From an uncultured Pelagibacteraceae bacterium (GTDB taxonomy: Bacteria; Pseudomonadota; Alphaproteobacteria; Pelagibacterales; Pelagibacteraceae), in assembly GCA_902551455.1 (NCBI GenBank), contig CACDDC010000005.1, positions 1 to 64,000 of the forward strand: a stretch of 64,000 bases of DNA, read 5' to 3'. Shown here piece by piece: positions 43,233-52,617 of this stretch (its first letter is position 1; every line of letters begins with the position of its first letter). The position numbers and the translations under genes are program-made. The notes under the pieces were generated by a model. That model worked only from the letters and a program-made list of their open reading frames with translations, did not search any database and was not told the DNA's origin.

Positions 43233-44081
43233 ATGATATTAATAGACGGAAAACAAACAGCTGCAGAAATCAGAGAAGAATTAAAAAAAGAAGTTTCTTC
43301 AATTAAAAAAGAAAAAAATCAAGTTCCAGGATTAACAGTAATATTAATAGGTGATTTAGCACCAAGTCAAATTTATGTAAGAATGAAGGAAAAAGCAGCA
43401 GATGAAGTAGGTTTAAAATCTGAGATTATAAAATATCCTAATAGTATAGATGAAAAGACAATATTAGATAAAATTAATGAACTTAATAAAGATAATTCTG
43501 TATCAGGGATTTTGGTTCAGTTACCTTTGCCTAAACATATAGATAAACAAAAAGTAATAGAGACTATATCTCCATTCAAAGATGTAGATGGATTTCATCC
43601 ACATAATGTAGGCAACCTTTCTTCTGGGTATGAAAGTATAGTTCCTTGCACACCTTTGGGATGTTATTTGCTAATTAAAAAATATGAAAAAAATTTAAGT
43701 GGTAAAAAAGCAGTTATTGTTGGCAGGTCAAATTTAAATGGAAAACCAATGACACAACTCCTTTTAAAAGAAAATTGTACTGTTACAATTACACATTCAA
43801 AAACTGAAGATTTAAAATCTGAATGTTTAAAAGCAGATATACTTGTGGCTGCAGTTGGAATACCGGAACTAGTTAAGGGAGATTGGGTTAAAAAAGATTG
43901 TATAGTAATTGATGTTGGAATTAATAAAACTGATAAAGGCATTGTTGGAGATGTAGCTTTTGATGATGTTTCAAAAGTTGCAAAAGCTTTAACGCCTGTA
44001 CCTGGAGGTGTTGGACCAATGACTATTGCATGTTTATTAAAAAATACTATTGAATGTTTTAAAAAATCTCAAAAAAATTAA
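43233..44081 (+). CDS. folD: Bifunctional methylene-THF dehydrogenase/cyclohydrolase
   Basis: SGILVQLPLPKHI, GRSNLNGKPMTQLLL, VPGGVGPMTIACLL. Confidence 0.98.
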   Translation: MILIDGKQTAAEIREELKKEVSSIKKEKNQVPGLTVILIGDLAPSQIYVRMKEKAADEVGLKSEIIKYPNSIDEKTILDKINELNKDNSVSGILVQLPLPKHIDKQKVIETISPFKDVDGFHPHNVGNLSSGYESIVPCTPLGCYLLIKKYEKNLSGKKAVIVGRSNLNGKPMTQLLLKENCTVTITHSKTEDLKSECLKADILVAAVGIPELVKGDWVKKDCIVIDVGINKTDKGIVGDVAFDDVSKVAKALTPVPGGVGPMTIACLLKNTIECFKKSQKN

Positions 44082-44082
44082 T

Positions 44083-44502
44083 ATGTCAAATTCAATTAGG
44101 TGGATCATATTTGTTACTGGATGGATGACATTTAGAGCAATCGGTTCTAGTTTATTTTTATTTTGGAACATAACTGGAAATGAAAGAGGAGCACCCCCGG
44201 AATGGGTTTTAGCATTAATTGGAGATTTTATAATCGGCACAACAGCATTTTTTTTAGTTTATGGTATATTAAAAAAACCCTCTTATTTAATTTGGGTATT
44301 ATTACTTTCTTGGAATATTTTAGGACTTATAGATTTACTTGGCGCTATAAGAACCAGTTTATTAGTACCTTTCGGACCAATACCAGAAATAGGTTTAACA
44401 AGCTTAGGAGTTAGATCTATTTTGATTTTAAATACTTTTTTACAAATATCTTGCATATATTTACTATTTAAGAATAGCGTTAGAAACTATTTTAAAAATT
44501 AG
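44083..44502 (+). CDS. Uncharacterised membrane protein
   Basis: ATG at 44083 (MSNSIRWIIFVTGWMTFRAIG) starts just after the folD stop; multiple TM segments. Confidence 0.75.
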   Translation: MSNSIRWIIFVTGWMTFRAIGSSLFLFWNITGNERGAPPEWVLALIGDFIIGTTAFFLVYGILKKPSYLIWVLLLSWNILGLIDLLGAIRTSLLVPFGPIPEIGLTSLGVRSILILNTFLQISCIYLLFKNSVRNYFKN

Positions 44503-44509
44503 ATATAAA

Positions 44510-46192
44510 TTACTTCTTGAATAAACTAATTAAAAATTTTTCAAGTTCGTCAATATATTTTCTATTTTCGAAAAGTTTATTATATGCTGCATTTTTATAA
44601 CTTGTTTTTATTTCTAATAATTTTTTTGGAGGTAAGTTTGCTATTTCTATTGCTTTATCAACATATTCTTCAGGTGAATTAACTATAGGTGCATCTTCAA
44701 TTTCTGTTTGATTATAAGCACCAAGAGTTAAACGATTTTTTAAATATGAAGAAGGAAGTGTTACTGTTGGAGTACCATAAACCATTGACTCATAAAAACT
44801 ATTGCCCCCACCATAAATAATTGGATCTAAAAGTACCGAAGAAGATCCACAATGATTTATATATTTTTCTACTGACATTTTTTCATTAAATACTATTCTA
44901 TCAATGTCAGAACCAATTGTTTTTTCAAATCTTGAAATTAATTTTTTAAATAAGCTTTTGTTAGCATCTTTTATAAAATAAATTTTTGCTTTTTTATCTT
45001 TAATGAGAATTTTTTTTAATATCCAATCATAATTTGGATGTATTTTAAATAATGTTTGAGGACACGAATAAATGTTTTGTTTATTCATTTCATCTAAATT
45101 TAATTTTAAAGATATTTCAGGTTTATAATAATAAAGCATATGATCTAACAATACTAATTTTTCAGAATAATGTTTTTGTGCACTTTTTATCTCTGCCTTG
45201 CTTGAAGAAATAAAGAAATCGATATTATTGTTGCCAGTACTTATAGGATGACCCCATGAAACAATTTGATATTTTGCAAATCTTAAAAAAGTAAGAAAAT
45301 ATAAGTCTGATGACATTCCAATATCAGGGTAGAAAATTATATCTAATTTTTTATTTTTTATTATATTAATTTTTTCGTTGAATGAATTAGGTAAAATCAC
45401 ATTTGTTAAATCGGAACTTATTTCTTTGGCTAAAAAATCTGAAAAAATTTTACCTTTTGTGGTTTTGTTAGTATGAAATACATATACTTCAAATTTATTT
45501 CTATCTAATTCGAATATAGTTCCTCTGAACAGTTTACCAATTGTATGATTAGTAAAATATTCAGATATAAAGCCTATTTTAATTTTATCAGTTTTTTTTT
45601 CTGTAAATTCTATTTCTGAATTTAATTCAGGATAAAGTTTTTTAAAAAGATTTACAAATTTTTTGTTTAACTCAAGGTTTTCAAATTCATCATAAGAATA
45701 ATTAAATATAGGTGGGTCTATAGATTGTTTATCAATATCTAATTTAATATTTTTATTAGAATTTAAAAAATCATCTAAAAATAAATTTGTTTTATTTCTA
45801 TAATTTTTTATTTCTTCAGTGTCTTTATTTATAAAGGGAAAAATAATATTATAGATGATTGAAAATTTTTCATCAATTAAATTATTTTTTAGGCCATCTT
45901 TAATATATTCTTTTAATTCGTCGACTTTATCTTCTTCTCTTAAAATTTTTAATAAAAATCTATAAATTTTTTTTGAATTTTTTTCTAAACCAATTATTTT
46001 TTTTAAATGTATTTCACAATTATTCAAATCTTTCAAATTATAAAATGTTAAAGCTAAGTTTTCCAAAATTGATATATTTTCTGGATGAATTAATAAAGCT
46101 TTTTCAAAATGATCTTTAGCTTTTATGAAATCCCCTTTTTTGAAATTTTCTACGCCTAGAGAAAAAATACTTTTATCTAATTTACTTTCCAT
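44510..46192 (-). CDS. TPR-repeat protein with SPINDLY/O-GlcNAc-transferase-like domain
   Basis: N-terminal TPRs (GDFIKAKDHFEKALLIHPENISILENLALTFYNL) and IKIGFISEYFTNHTIGKLFRG...LDPIIYGGGNSFYESMVYGTPTVTLPSSYLKNRLTLGAYNQ. Confidence 0.87.
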   Translation of the reverse strand: MESKLDKSIFSLGVENFKKGDFIKAKDHFEKALLIHPENISILENLALTFYNLKDLNNCEIHLKKIIGLEKNSKKIYRFLLKILREEDKVDELKEYIKDGLKNNLIDEKFSIIYNIIFPFINKDTEEIKNYRNKTNLFLDDFLNSNKNIKLDIDKQSIDPPIFNYSYDEFENLELNKKFVNLFKKLYPELNSEIEFTEKKTDKIKIGFISEYFTNHTIGKLFRGTIFELDRNKFEVYVFHTNKTTKGKIFSDFLAKEISSDLTNVILPNSFNEKINIIKNKKLDIIFYPDIGMSSDLYFLTFLRFAKYQIVSWGHPISTGNNNIDFFISSSKAEIKSAQKHYSEKLVLLDHMLYYYKPEISLKLNLDEMNKQNIYSCPQTLFKIHPNYDWILKKILIKDKKAKIYFIKDANKSLFKKLISRFEKTIGSDIDRIVFNEKMSVEKYINHCGSSSVLLDPIIYGGGNSFYESMVYGTPTVTLPSSYLKNRLTLGAYNQTEIEDAPIVNSPEEYVDKAIEIANLPPKKLLEIKTSYKNAAYNKLFENRKYIDELEKFLISLFKK

Positions 46193-46207
46193 AGTGAAAT
46201 TTTATTA

Positions 46208-47392
46208 TTATTTTAATTTTTTTTTATGAAAATTAATAAATCTTTCTACATTTTGTCTATTAAAAGTTTTATTTTCCTCAAATGAAACTTTCTTAATTGA
46301 GTATGCCGAGCTATTTGTTTTTCTCGACAAAATAGTAATATTTCCTTTGTATAGTTTTATTTTGATTAATCCATTGACTTTGTTTCTTTTTAAATCAACT
46401 ATTTTTTGTAGTTTGTATCTTTCTTTTGAATACCAATATCCGTTGTAAATAAGTTCAGCATATCTTGACATTATGTTATCTTTTTTGTGCATTGTCTCTT
46501 TATCTAAAGTTACTGATTCAATTGCTCTATGTGCATTTAATAATAAAGTTCCACCAGGTGTTTCATAAACTCCTCTAGATTTTATACCTATAAATCTATT
46601 TTCTACTAAGTCTACTCTTCCTATCCCATGACTACCAGCAAGCATATTTAATTTGTTTAGTAATTTTGATGGAGATAATCTCTTTCCATTTATTGACACT
46701 GGATTACTATTTTTAAAACCTATAGTTAAATATATTCCTTTATTTGGTGACTTTTCTGGAGATTTAGTTCTTTGAAAAATATATTCTGGAGCAGAATTTT
46801 TTGGGTTTTCTAATATTTTTCCTTCTGTTGAAGTATGAAACAAATTGTCGTCAATAGAGAATGGTGTAGTTCCTTTTTTATCTTTAGGAATATTTATATT
46901 ATTTTTTTTTGCATATTTTATTAAATCTGATCTAGAATTTAATTTCCAAATTCTCCAAGGTGCAATAATTTTTATTTTAGGTCCAAAATAATGATATCCG
47001 AGTTCAAATCTAACTTGATCATTACCTTTTCCAGTAGCACCATGAGATACTGCGTAGGCTTTATATTTTTTTGCAACCCTTATTTGATCTTTTGCAATTA
47101 AAGGTCTCGCTATAGATGTTCCAAGTAAATAGTTACCTTCATAAACAGCATGCGCTCTTAGCATTGGATAAATATAATCTTTTACAAAAATATCTTTTAA
47201 ATCTTTTATAATAATTTTTTTGACACCCATTTTTTTAGCATTTTGAATTATTTTTTTTTTATTTATATATTGGCCTATATCTGCAGTGTAAGCAATTACT
47301 TCAGCTTTATAGTTCTCTTGTAACCATTTGAGTATTATAGAAGTATCTAGCCCACCAGAATAGGCTAATACAATTTTTTTTTTTATTTTCAT
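46208..47392 (-). CDS. argG: Argininosuccinate synthase
   Basis: KIVLAYSGGLDTSIILKWL, SHGATGKGNDQVRFEL. Confidence 0.97.
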   Translation of the reverse strand: MKIKKKIVLAYSGGLDTSIILKWLQENYKAEVIAYTADIGQYINKKKIIQNAKKMGVKKIIIKDLKDIFVKDYIYPMLRAHAVYEGNYLLGTSIARPLIAKDQIRVAKKYKAYAVSHGATGKGNDQVRFELGYHYFGPKIKIIAPWRIWKLNSRSDLIKYAKKNNINIPKDKKGTTPFSIDDNLFHTSTEGKILENPKNSAPEYIFQRTKSPEKSPNKGIYLTIGFKNSNPVSINGKRLSPSKLLNKLNMLAGSHGIGRVDLVENRFIGIKSRGVYETPGGTLLLNAHRAIESVTLDKETMHKKDNIMSRYAELIYNGYWYSKERYKLQKIVDLKRNKVNGLIKIKLYKGNITILSRKTNSSAYSIKKVSFEENKTFNRQNVERFINFHKKKLK

Positions 47393-47405
47393 CTAAAATA
47401 AAATA

Positions 47406-47918
47406 TTAGATACAATTTTTTTTTGCTGAATTATAAGCTTTTGTAAATCCCATTAGTGAATAATGATCTATGGTTTGAGACCCAGATTTATTATAACCTG
47501 TAACCATTATCCTTGTACCCCTTTTCATGGCCTTTATCATCTTTTTTTCAATTTTATTGCTAGCAATCCATGCAAAGTTTTCTTGAAGGATATCAAATTT
47601 AAATTTTGATTTCCCTGATTTAGCATAAATTGTATTTTGTTTATTATACTCATAACCAGATGTAGTACTAATTTCATCACTAATTTTAGTATAAGGTCTA
47701 AAGCTTATAAATAGTCTAGCATCTCTCGAATTCTTTTTTGGTGATTGTAAAACCGGTGTTGATTGAGCAAAACAAATTTTTTCATTGTCATTAGTAAAAA
47801 TTATAACTTCCCAATCTTTAAATTTACCTATTTTCTTTATTTCTTCTGAATGAACTAAGGTTGTACTAAGAAAAAAAAATAATATTGATTTTAATATTAA
47901 TCTATTTTTTAAGGACAT
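47406..47918 (-). CDS. Secreted protein, invasion-associated locus B (IalB)-like
   Basis: Signal peptide, FKDWEVIIFTNDNEKICFAQSTPV, FAWIASNKIEKKMIKAMKRGTRIMVTG. Confidence 0.7.
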   Translation of the reverse strand: MSLKNRLILKSILFFFLSTTLVHSEEIKKIGKFKDWEVIIFTNDNEKICFAQSTPVLQSPKKNSRDARLFISFRPYTKISDEISTTSGYEYNKQNTIYAKSGKSKFKFDILQENFAWIASNKIEKKMIKAMKRGTRIMVTGYNKSGSQTIDHYSLMGFTKAYNSAKKNCI

Positions 47919-48946
47919 GGGTTTGGATATATTTTTTGCACATTATTTATTTCTTTTATTACTTCATTTGATAAATTTACATTTACACTTTCTATATCAG
48001 TTTTCAACTGTTCCATAGTTGTTGCCCCAATTATTACGCTAGTCATAAATTCTTGCATCTCACAAAATTTTATAGACATCTGACTCATATCAAGATTATA
48101 TTTATTACTTATTTTATAATATTCATCCACAGCATTTTTCAAATTTGGCGTATTATATCTATATTTCCAAAAATCAAAATCTCTCTGCATTCTAGAGCCT
48201 TTAGGAAAGTTATTATTTCTATATTTTCCACTTAAATACCCACTAGCCAATGGAGAATAAGCTAAGCATCCTATATTTTCTCTAATAGAAATCTCGGATA
48301 ATCCAATTTCGTATGTTCTATTCAATAAACTATATGGGTTTTGTATAGACATCATCCTAGGAAGTTTTTTATCATTCGCTATTTTAATATAGTTCATTAC
48401 TCCCCAAGGGGTTTCATTTGATAAACCTACATATCTTATTTTACCTTGATCTATAAATTTTTTCAAATTTATCAAAACGTCCTCAAATCCATTCCAATTT
48501 TTTTCTTTATGCTCATAACCCAATGTACCAAAATTATTTACATTTCTCTCAGGCCAATGCAATTGATATAGATCAATATAATCTGTTTTTAGTCTTTTTA
48601 GGCTGTCATTTAATGCAGTCTCTAAATTCAATCCTACAAAGCTATTTTGCCCTTTTCTTAAGTAATTTCTCGCAGGCCCTGCAACTTTTGTAGCTAAAAT
48701 TATTTTGTCTCTCTTTTTTCTTTTTTGCAACCAGTTACCTATTATTATTTCTGTATAACCAAAAGTTTCTTCTTTGGGAGGTACTGCATAAAGTTCAGCT
48801 GTGTCCCAAAAATTAACACCATTAGCCAAAGAATAATCCATTTGTTCAAACGCCTGATCTTGGGTATTTTGCTCCCCCCAAGTCATAGTACCCAAACAAA
48901 TAGTGCTTACATCAATGTCAGTATTGCCAAGTTTTCTATAATTCAT
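47909..48946 (-). CDS. Aldo/keto reductase (Tas-like)
   Basis: MNYRKLGNTDIDVSTICLGTMTWGEQNTQDQAFEQMDYSLANGVNFWDTAELY. Confidence 0.95.
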   Translation of the reverse strand: MNYRKLGNTDIDVSTICLGTMTWGEQNTQDQAFEQMDYSLANGVNFWDTAELYAVPPKEETFGYTEIIIGNWLQKRKKRDKIILATKVAGPARNYLRKGQNSFVGLNLETALNDSLKRLKTDYIDLYQLHWPERNVNNFGTLGYEHKEKNWNGFEDVLINLKKFIDQGKIRYVGLSNETPWGVMNYIKIANDKKLPRMMSIQNPYSLLNRTYEIGLSEISIRENIGCLAYSPLASGYLSGKYRNNNFPKGSRMQRDFDFWKYRYNTPNLKNAVDEYYKISNKYNLDMSQMSIKFCEMQEFMTSVIIGATTMEQLKTDIESVNVNLSNEVIKEINNVQKIYPNPCP

Positions 48947-49018
48947 TGAATATTAATTATTTTTTTAAGGTTTTTATGATATCTTGAATAAATAGTAAAA
49001 GGCTATTATATAAATATT

Positions 49019-49780
49019 ATGGAATTCAATAAACAAAATATATTAAACAAATCCAAAACTGCACAACAAACCTCCGTTGTAATGGATGAAGGCTTAAGAG
49101 CCTACATGCTTAAAGTATATAATTATATGGCAACAGGAGTTCTGTTAACTGGAATTATTGCTCTTCTATCGTTTAAAATGTCTGTTGTAACAGACGCAAA
49201 TGGGGCCATAGCTGGATTTACAAGTTTAGGGAATGCTTTGTTCTTTTCTGGTCTTAAGTGGATAGTAATGTTAGCACCTTTAGGAATAGTTTTTTATATG
49301 AGTTTTGGCATAAATAAAATGAGTGCCGCCAAAGCGCAAACTGTATTTTGGGTGTTCGCAGCTTTAATGGGATTATCTTTGTCTTGGATATTATTAGTTT
49401 ATACAGGCGTAAGTGTAGCTAGAGTATTTTTTATAACTTCTGCAACTTTTGGCGCTATGAGCATCTATGGATATACTACAAAAAGGGATCTTACTAAGAT
49501 GGGGTCTTTTTTAATGATGGGCCTAATTGGTATTATAATTGCATCAATAGTTAATATATTTATGAAATCATCAATGATGTATTTTGTGATTTCAATTTTG
49601 GGAGTTTTAATTTTTGTAGGGTTAACAGCATACGATACTCAAAAAATCAAGAACATGTATGTTGCATCAGACACTGGTGAGTTAATGGGTAAAAAAGCTG
49701 TAATGGGTGCTTTAACATTATATCTAGACTTCATTAATTTGTTTATTATGCTACTTAGACTTTTTGGTCAAAGAAGATAA
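49019..49780 (+). CDS. Bax inhibitor-1/YccA family protein
   Basis: Seven-TM ORF; GLTAYDTQKIKNMY motif. Confidence 0.95.
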   Translation: MEFNKQNILNKSKTAQQTSVVMDEGLRAYMLKVYNYMATGVLLTGIIALLSFKMSVVTDANGAIAGFTSLGNALFFSGLKWIVMLAPLGIVFYMSFGINKMSAAKAQTVFWVFAALMGLSLSWILLVYTGVSVARVFFITSATFGAMSIYGYTTKRDLTKMGSFLMMGLIGIIIASIVNIFMKSSMMYFVISILGVLIFVGLTAYDTQKIKNMYVASDTGELMGKKAVMGALTLYLDFINLFIMLLRLFGQRR

Positions 49781-49782
49781 GT

Positions 49783-50121
49783 CTAAAATTTTTTCCAATT
49801 AATAAATTTAAGTAAATTTTTTAAATCATCAGAATTTTTTAATATTTTTCCTTTGGAGTCTATTATTAAATACTTTAAGTTTTTATTTGTTGGTTTAAAG
49901 TTTTTACATATTTTATAGTTTGCATTCTCAGTAGCATTTTTAAAAACACTAAAACCCACTTGTTTGCTCGATATATTTAACCCATAATCTTTCCAAGATC
50001 CTTCCGAAACCATTTTAGCATATAAATCTAAAATAATTTTTAATTCATGTTTTTCAAAAAAAAATTTGTTCTCATTTTCTGATAAAACATTATTTATAAC
50101 TAATCTTAAGTTTTTATTCAT
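49783..50121 (-). CDS. DUF2794 family protein
   Basis: FEKHELKIILDLYAKMVSEGSWKDYGLNISSKQVGFSVFKNATENANYKICK pattern. Confidence 0.8.
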   Translation of the reverse strand: MNKNLRLVINNVLSENENKFFFEKHELKIILDLYAKMVSEGSWKDYGLNISSKQVGFSVFKNATENANYKICKNFKPTNKNLKYLIIDSKGKILKNSDDLKNLLKFINWKKF

Positions 50122-50665
50122 TTAATTTATGTTTGTTTATAACTGTAATTTGGGATGCTGTAAAAATTATCGTTAAAGGCAAAATACCCCATACTTTGAA
50201 GTTTACCCAAAATTCCTCAGATTGTGTTCGCCAGATAATTTCATTTAATATTGCTAAACTAAAAAAGAAATACATCCATCTAGTATTTAAAATTTCCCAA
50301 CCTTGATCATTTAGTTGCAAAGATTTACCAAGCATTTTTTTTAAAATTGGTTCATTTGTAAAAAATTTTCCAAAAAATAAAGCTAAACCAAATAAAATAT
50401 TAATAATAGTTGGTTTAATATATATAAAAACTGGGTTATCAAAATATATTGTTAGACCTCCGAATAAGGTAATTAGTATTCCTCCAAGCAAAGGAACCAT
50501 AGGAATTTTTTTTTCCAAAAACCAAACTACAGCTAAAGCAATCAAAGTTGCAACTATAAATGGAGGAATAGCTACTTCTAAATTTTTATCACCGTTGTAA
50601 TAAAAACTAAAAAAAACTAAAAGTGGCCCAAAATCAGTGATAAATTTAATTAATGATTTGTTCAC
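50114..50665 (-). CDS. Intracellular septation protein YciB/IspZ-like
   Basis: ITDFGPLLVFFSFYYNGDKNLEVAIPPFIVATLIALAVVWFLEKKIPMVPLLGGILITLFGGLTIYFDNPVFIYIKPTIIN. Confidence 0.92.
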   Translation of the reverse strand: MNKSLIKFITDFGPLLVFFSFYYNGDKNLEVAIPPFIVATLIALAVVWFLEKKIPMVPLLGGILITLFGGLTIYFDNPVFIYIKPTIINILFGLALFFGKFFTNEPILKKMLGKSLQLNDQGWEILNTRWMYFFFSLAILNEIIWRTQSEEFWVNFKVWGILPLTIIFTASQITVINKHKLNE

Positions 50666-50742
50666 ATAAATATATTAACAGAATTATAAAACATTGAAAT
50701 TTTTTTATTGATTTTTTATTTTAAATATCCATATTTAGGCCA

Positions 50743-51063
50743 GTGAGTATTCAAAAAGCAAAATTTTCAATAGGTGATATAGTTAAGCATAAGCACTTTG
50801 ACTTTAGAGGTGTAATTTATGATGTTGATTTTGAGTTTAATAATTCTGAAGAATGGTACGAGTCAATTCCTAAAAATGTTAGACCTAGAAAAGATCAGCC
50901 TTTTTATCATTTGTTAGCTGAAAACGATGATGTTACTTACGAGGCTTACGTTTCAGAACAAAATCTTTTAACGGATGACTCTGATGAACCAATCAAACAC
51001 CCATTAATTAACGAAATTTTTTCAGGCAAAAAAGGCTCTGGTTATTTCAAACCATCAAATTAA
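50743..51063 (+). CDS. hspQ: Heat shock protein HspQ-like (GTG start)
   Basis: FSIGDIVKHKHFDFRGVIYDVDFEFNNSEEWYESIP...QPFYHLLAENDDVTYEAYVSEQNL. Confidence 0.9.
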   Translation: MSIQKAKFSIGDIVKHKHFDFRGVIYDVDFEFNNSEEWYESIPKNVRPRKDQPFYHLLAENDDVTYEAYVSEQNLLTDDSDEPIKHPLINEIFSGKKGSGYFKPSN

Positions 51064-51137
51064 TTTTGATATAAAAGCCTTGATTTAAACACAATTTTCT
51101 CAAAACTTAGACATATCTTAGTTCTAATATTAAAATA

Positions 51138-51199
51138 TTCTGATCAAGGATACCAATGTTTCCCTAATATATCTCCCTCAAAAGTATTCTTGATCGGAA
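51138..51199 (+). ncRNA. Candidate structured RNA / 5' leader element upstream of ccmC
   Basis: TTCTGATCAAGGATAC / GTATTCTTGATCGGAA form 16 contiguous pairs (two G-U, valid only as + strand RNA) closing a 30-nt loop CAATGTTTCCCTAATATATCTCCCTCAAAA. Confidence 0.5.
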
Positions 51200-51248
51200 A
51201 TCAAAAAAAAAATCCAAAAAATATTTAAATTTTATATATAATTAAATA

Positions 51249-51956
51249 ATGTTAAAAAATATTGAGCCAAGTAAAATTTATTCAATAACATCAAAAGCGC
51301 CAAAATATGTTTTTTATATTTTTTTAATTATATTAAGCATAGGTTTATTAGAAGCTTTAATATTATCACCAAAAGATTATATCCAAAGTCATTCTGTAAG
51401 AATTATGTATGTTCACGTACCATCTGCATGGTTATCACTTGGAATATTTTCTGTAATTGGAATATTATCAATTATTATTCTGATATTTAAAAATAAAAAT
51501 TTATCATTAATAACAAAAAGTTTGGCTCCTTCCGGTTTTGTATTTAGTATTATAGCTTTAGTAACAGGTTCAATTTGGGGAAAGCCAACTTGGGGTAGTT
51601 GGTGGGCATGGGACCCTAGAATTGTTTCAATGTTAATTTTAGGATTATTTTACTTAATGTATTTAATCTCATGGAGAATTTTTGAAAACAAATCTTATGC
51701 AAGCAATGTAACTTCTATAATTGCAATTTTTGGAATGATTAATTTGCCAATAATTAAATACTCAGTTGTTTGGTGGAACACACTTCATCAGCCAGCTTCT
51801 GTAAATTTGCTGTCTGGCTCATCAATTCACCATTCAATGCTTGTACCTTTAGCCATTATGACTGCGGCATTTGCTCTATTCTCAATTTTAATATTTTTGA
51901 TGAAATATAATACAGAACTGATAAAGATAAAAAATAAAGGTCTTAATAGATTATGA
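51249..51956 (+). CDS. ccmC: Heme exporter protein CcmC
   Basis: MYVHVPSAWLSLG, WGKPTWGSWWAWDPRIVSMLIL, WWNTLHQPAS. Confidence 0.98.
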   Translation: MLKNIEPSKIYSITSKAPKYVFYIFLIILSIGLLEALILSPKDYIQSHSVRIMYVHVPSAWLSLGIFSVIGILSIIILIFKNKNLSLITKSLAPSGFVFSIIALVTGSIWGKPTWGSWWAWDPRIVSMLILGLFYLMYLISWRIFENKSYASNVTSIIAIFGMINLPIIKYSVVWWNTLHQPASVNLLSGSSIHHSMLVPLAIMTAAFALFSILIFLMKYNTELIKIKNKGLNRL

Positions 51957-52186
51957 TAGATAACATTATATATATGAATGGTTATGGAGTTTTTGTATGG
52001 TCAGCCTTCTCTTTCACATTAACAAGTTTTGTAGTTTTATACAAAATTATAAAAATACAATTAGTAAAAGAAGAATTAAAATTTAAATTAAAGTTTAAAA
52101 AATTAAATTATAATGAAGCTAATTCTGCTAAAGCTCAAAAAATATATAGAGAAATATTAACTACTAGATCTATTTCAAAAATTTAA
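51953..52186 (+). CDS. ccmD: Heme exporter protein CcmD
   Basis: Small single-TM ORF between ccmC and ccmE ([21 protein letters not shown]). Confidence 0.85.
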   Translation: MIDNIIYMNGYGVFVWSAFSFTLTSFVVLYKIIKIQLVKEELKFKLKFKKLNYNEANSAKAQKIYREILTTRSISKI

Positions 52187-52197
52187 ATTCGGTACAC

Positions 52198-52617
52198 ATG
52201 GTTGGTAAGAAAGTTAAATTAAGAATAATTTTTTTATCTACTTTTCTAATTTTGTTAATTCTATCTTTATTTTTAATACTAAAGTCACTAGAAGATGAAA
52301 TTGTATATTTTATTACACCAACAGAAATAAAAGATTTAACCGAACTAGATAAAAAAAAAATAAGAGTTGGTGGAATGGTTAAGGAGGGATCTATTAAAGC
52401 AAATTCAGAAAATATAAATTTTATAATAACAGATTTTAAAAATGAAATTACAGTTAGTTTTACTGGAGCTATTCCAAATCTTTTTGCTGAAGGAAAAGGT
52501 GTAGTTGCTGAAGGAGTACTAAGAGATCGAAATTATTTAATTTCAAAAAAAATATTAGCCAAACATGATGAAAATTATATTCCTCCTGAAGTTAAAGAAG
52601 CATTGGAGAATAAGTAA
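52198..52617 (+). CDS. ccmE: Cytochrome c biogenesis heme chaperone CcmE
   Basis: [36 protein letters not shown]. Confidence 0.97.
   Translation: MVGKKVKLRIIFLSTFLILLILSLFLILKSLEDEIVYFITPTEIKDLTELDKKKIRVGGMVKEGSIKANSENINFIITDFKNEITVSFTGAIPNLFAEGKGVVAEGVLRDRNYLISKKILAKHDENYIPPEVKEALENK

Noticed and set aside
44050-44502. Track ORF start at 44050 overlapping folD
   Set aside because: ATG at 44083 immediately after the folD stop gives a typical membrane-protein N-terminus; the upstream start lies inside folD.
47406-47918. IalB-like 'invasion' protein as a virulence factor
   Set aside because: Family is widespread in free-living alphaproteobacteria; the name does not imply pathogenicity.
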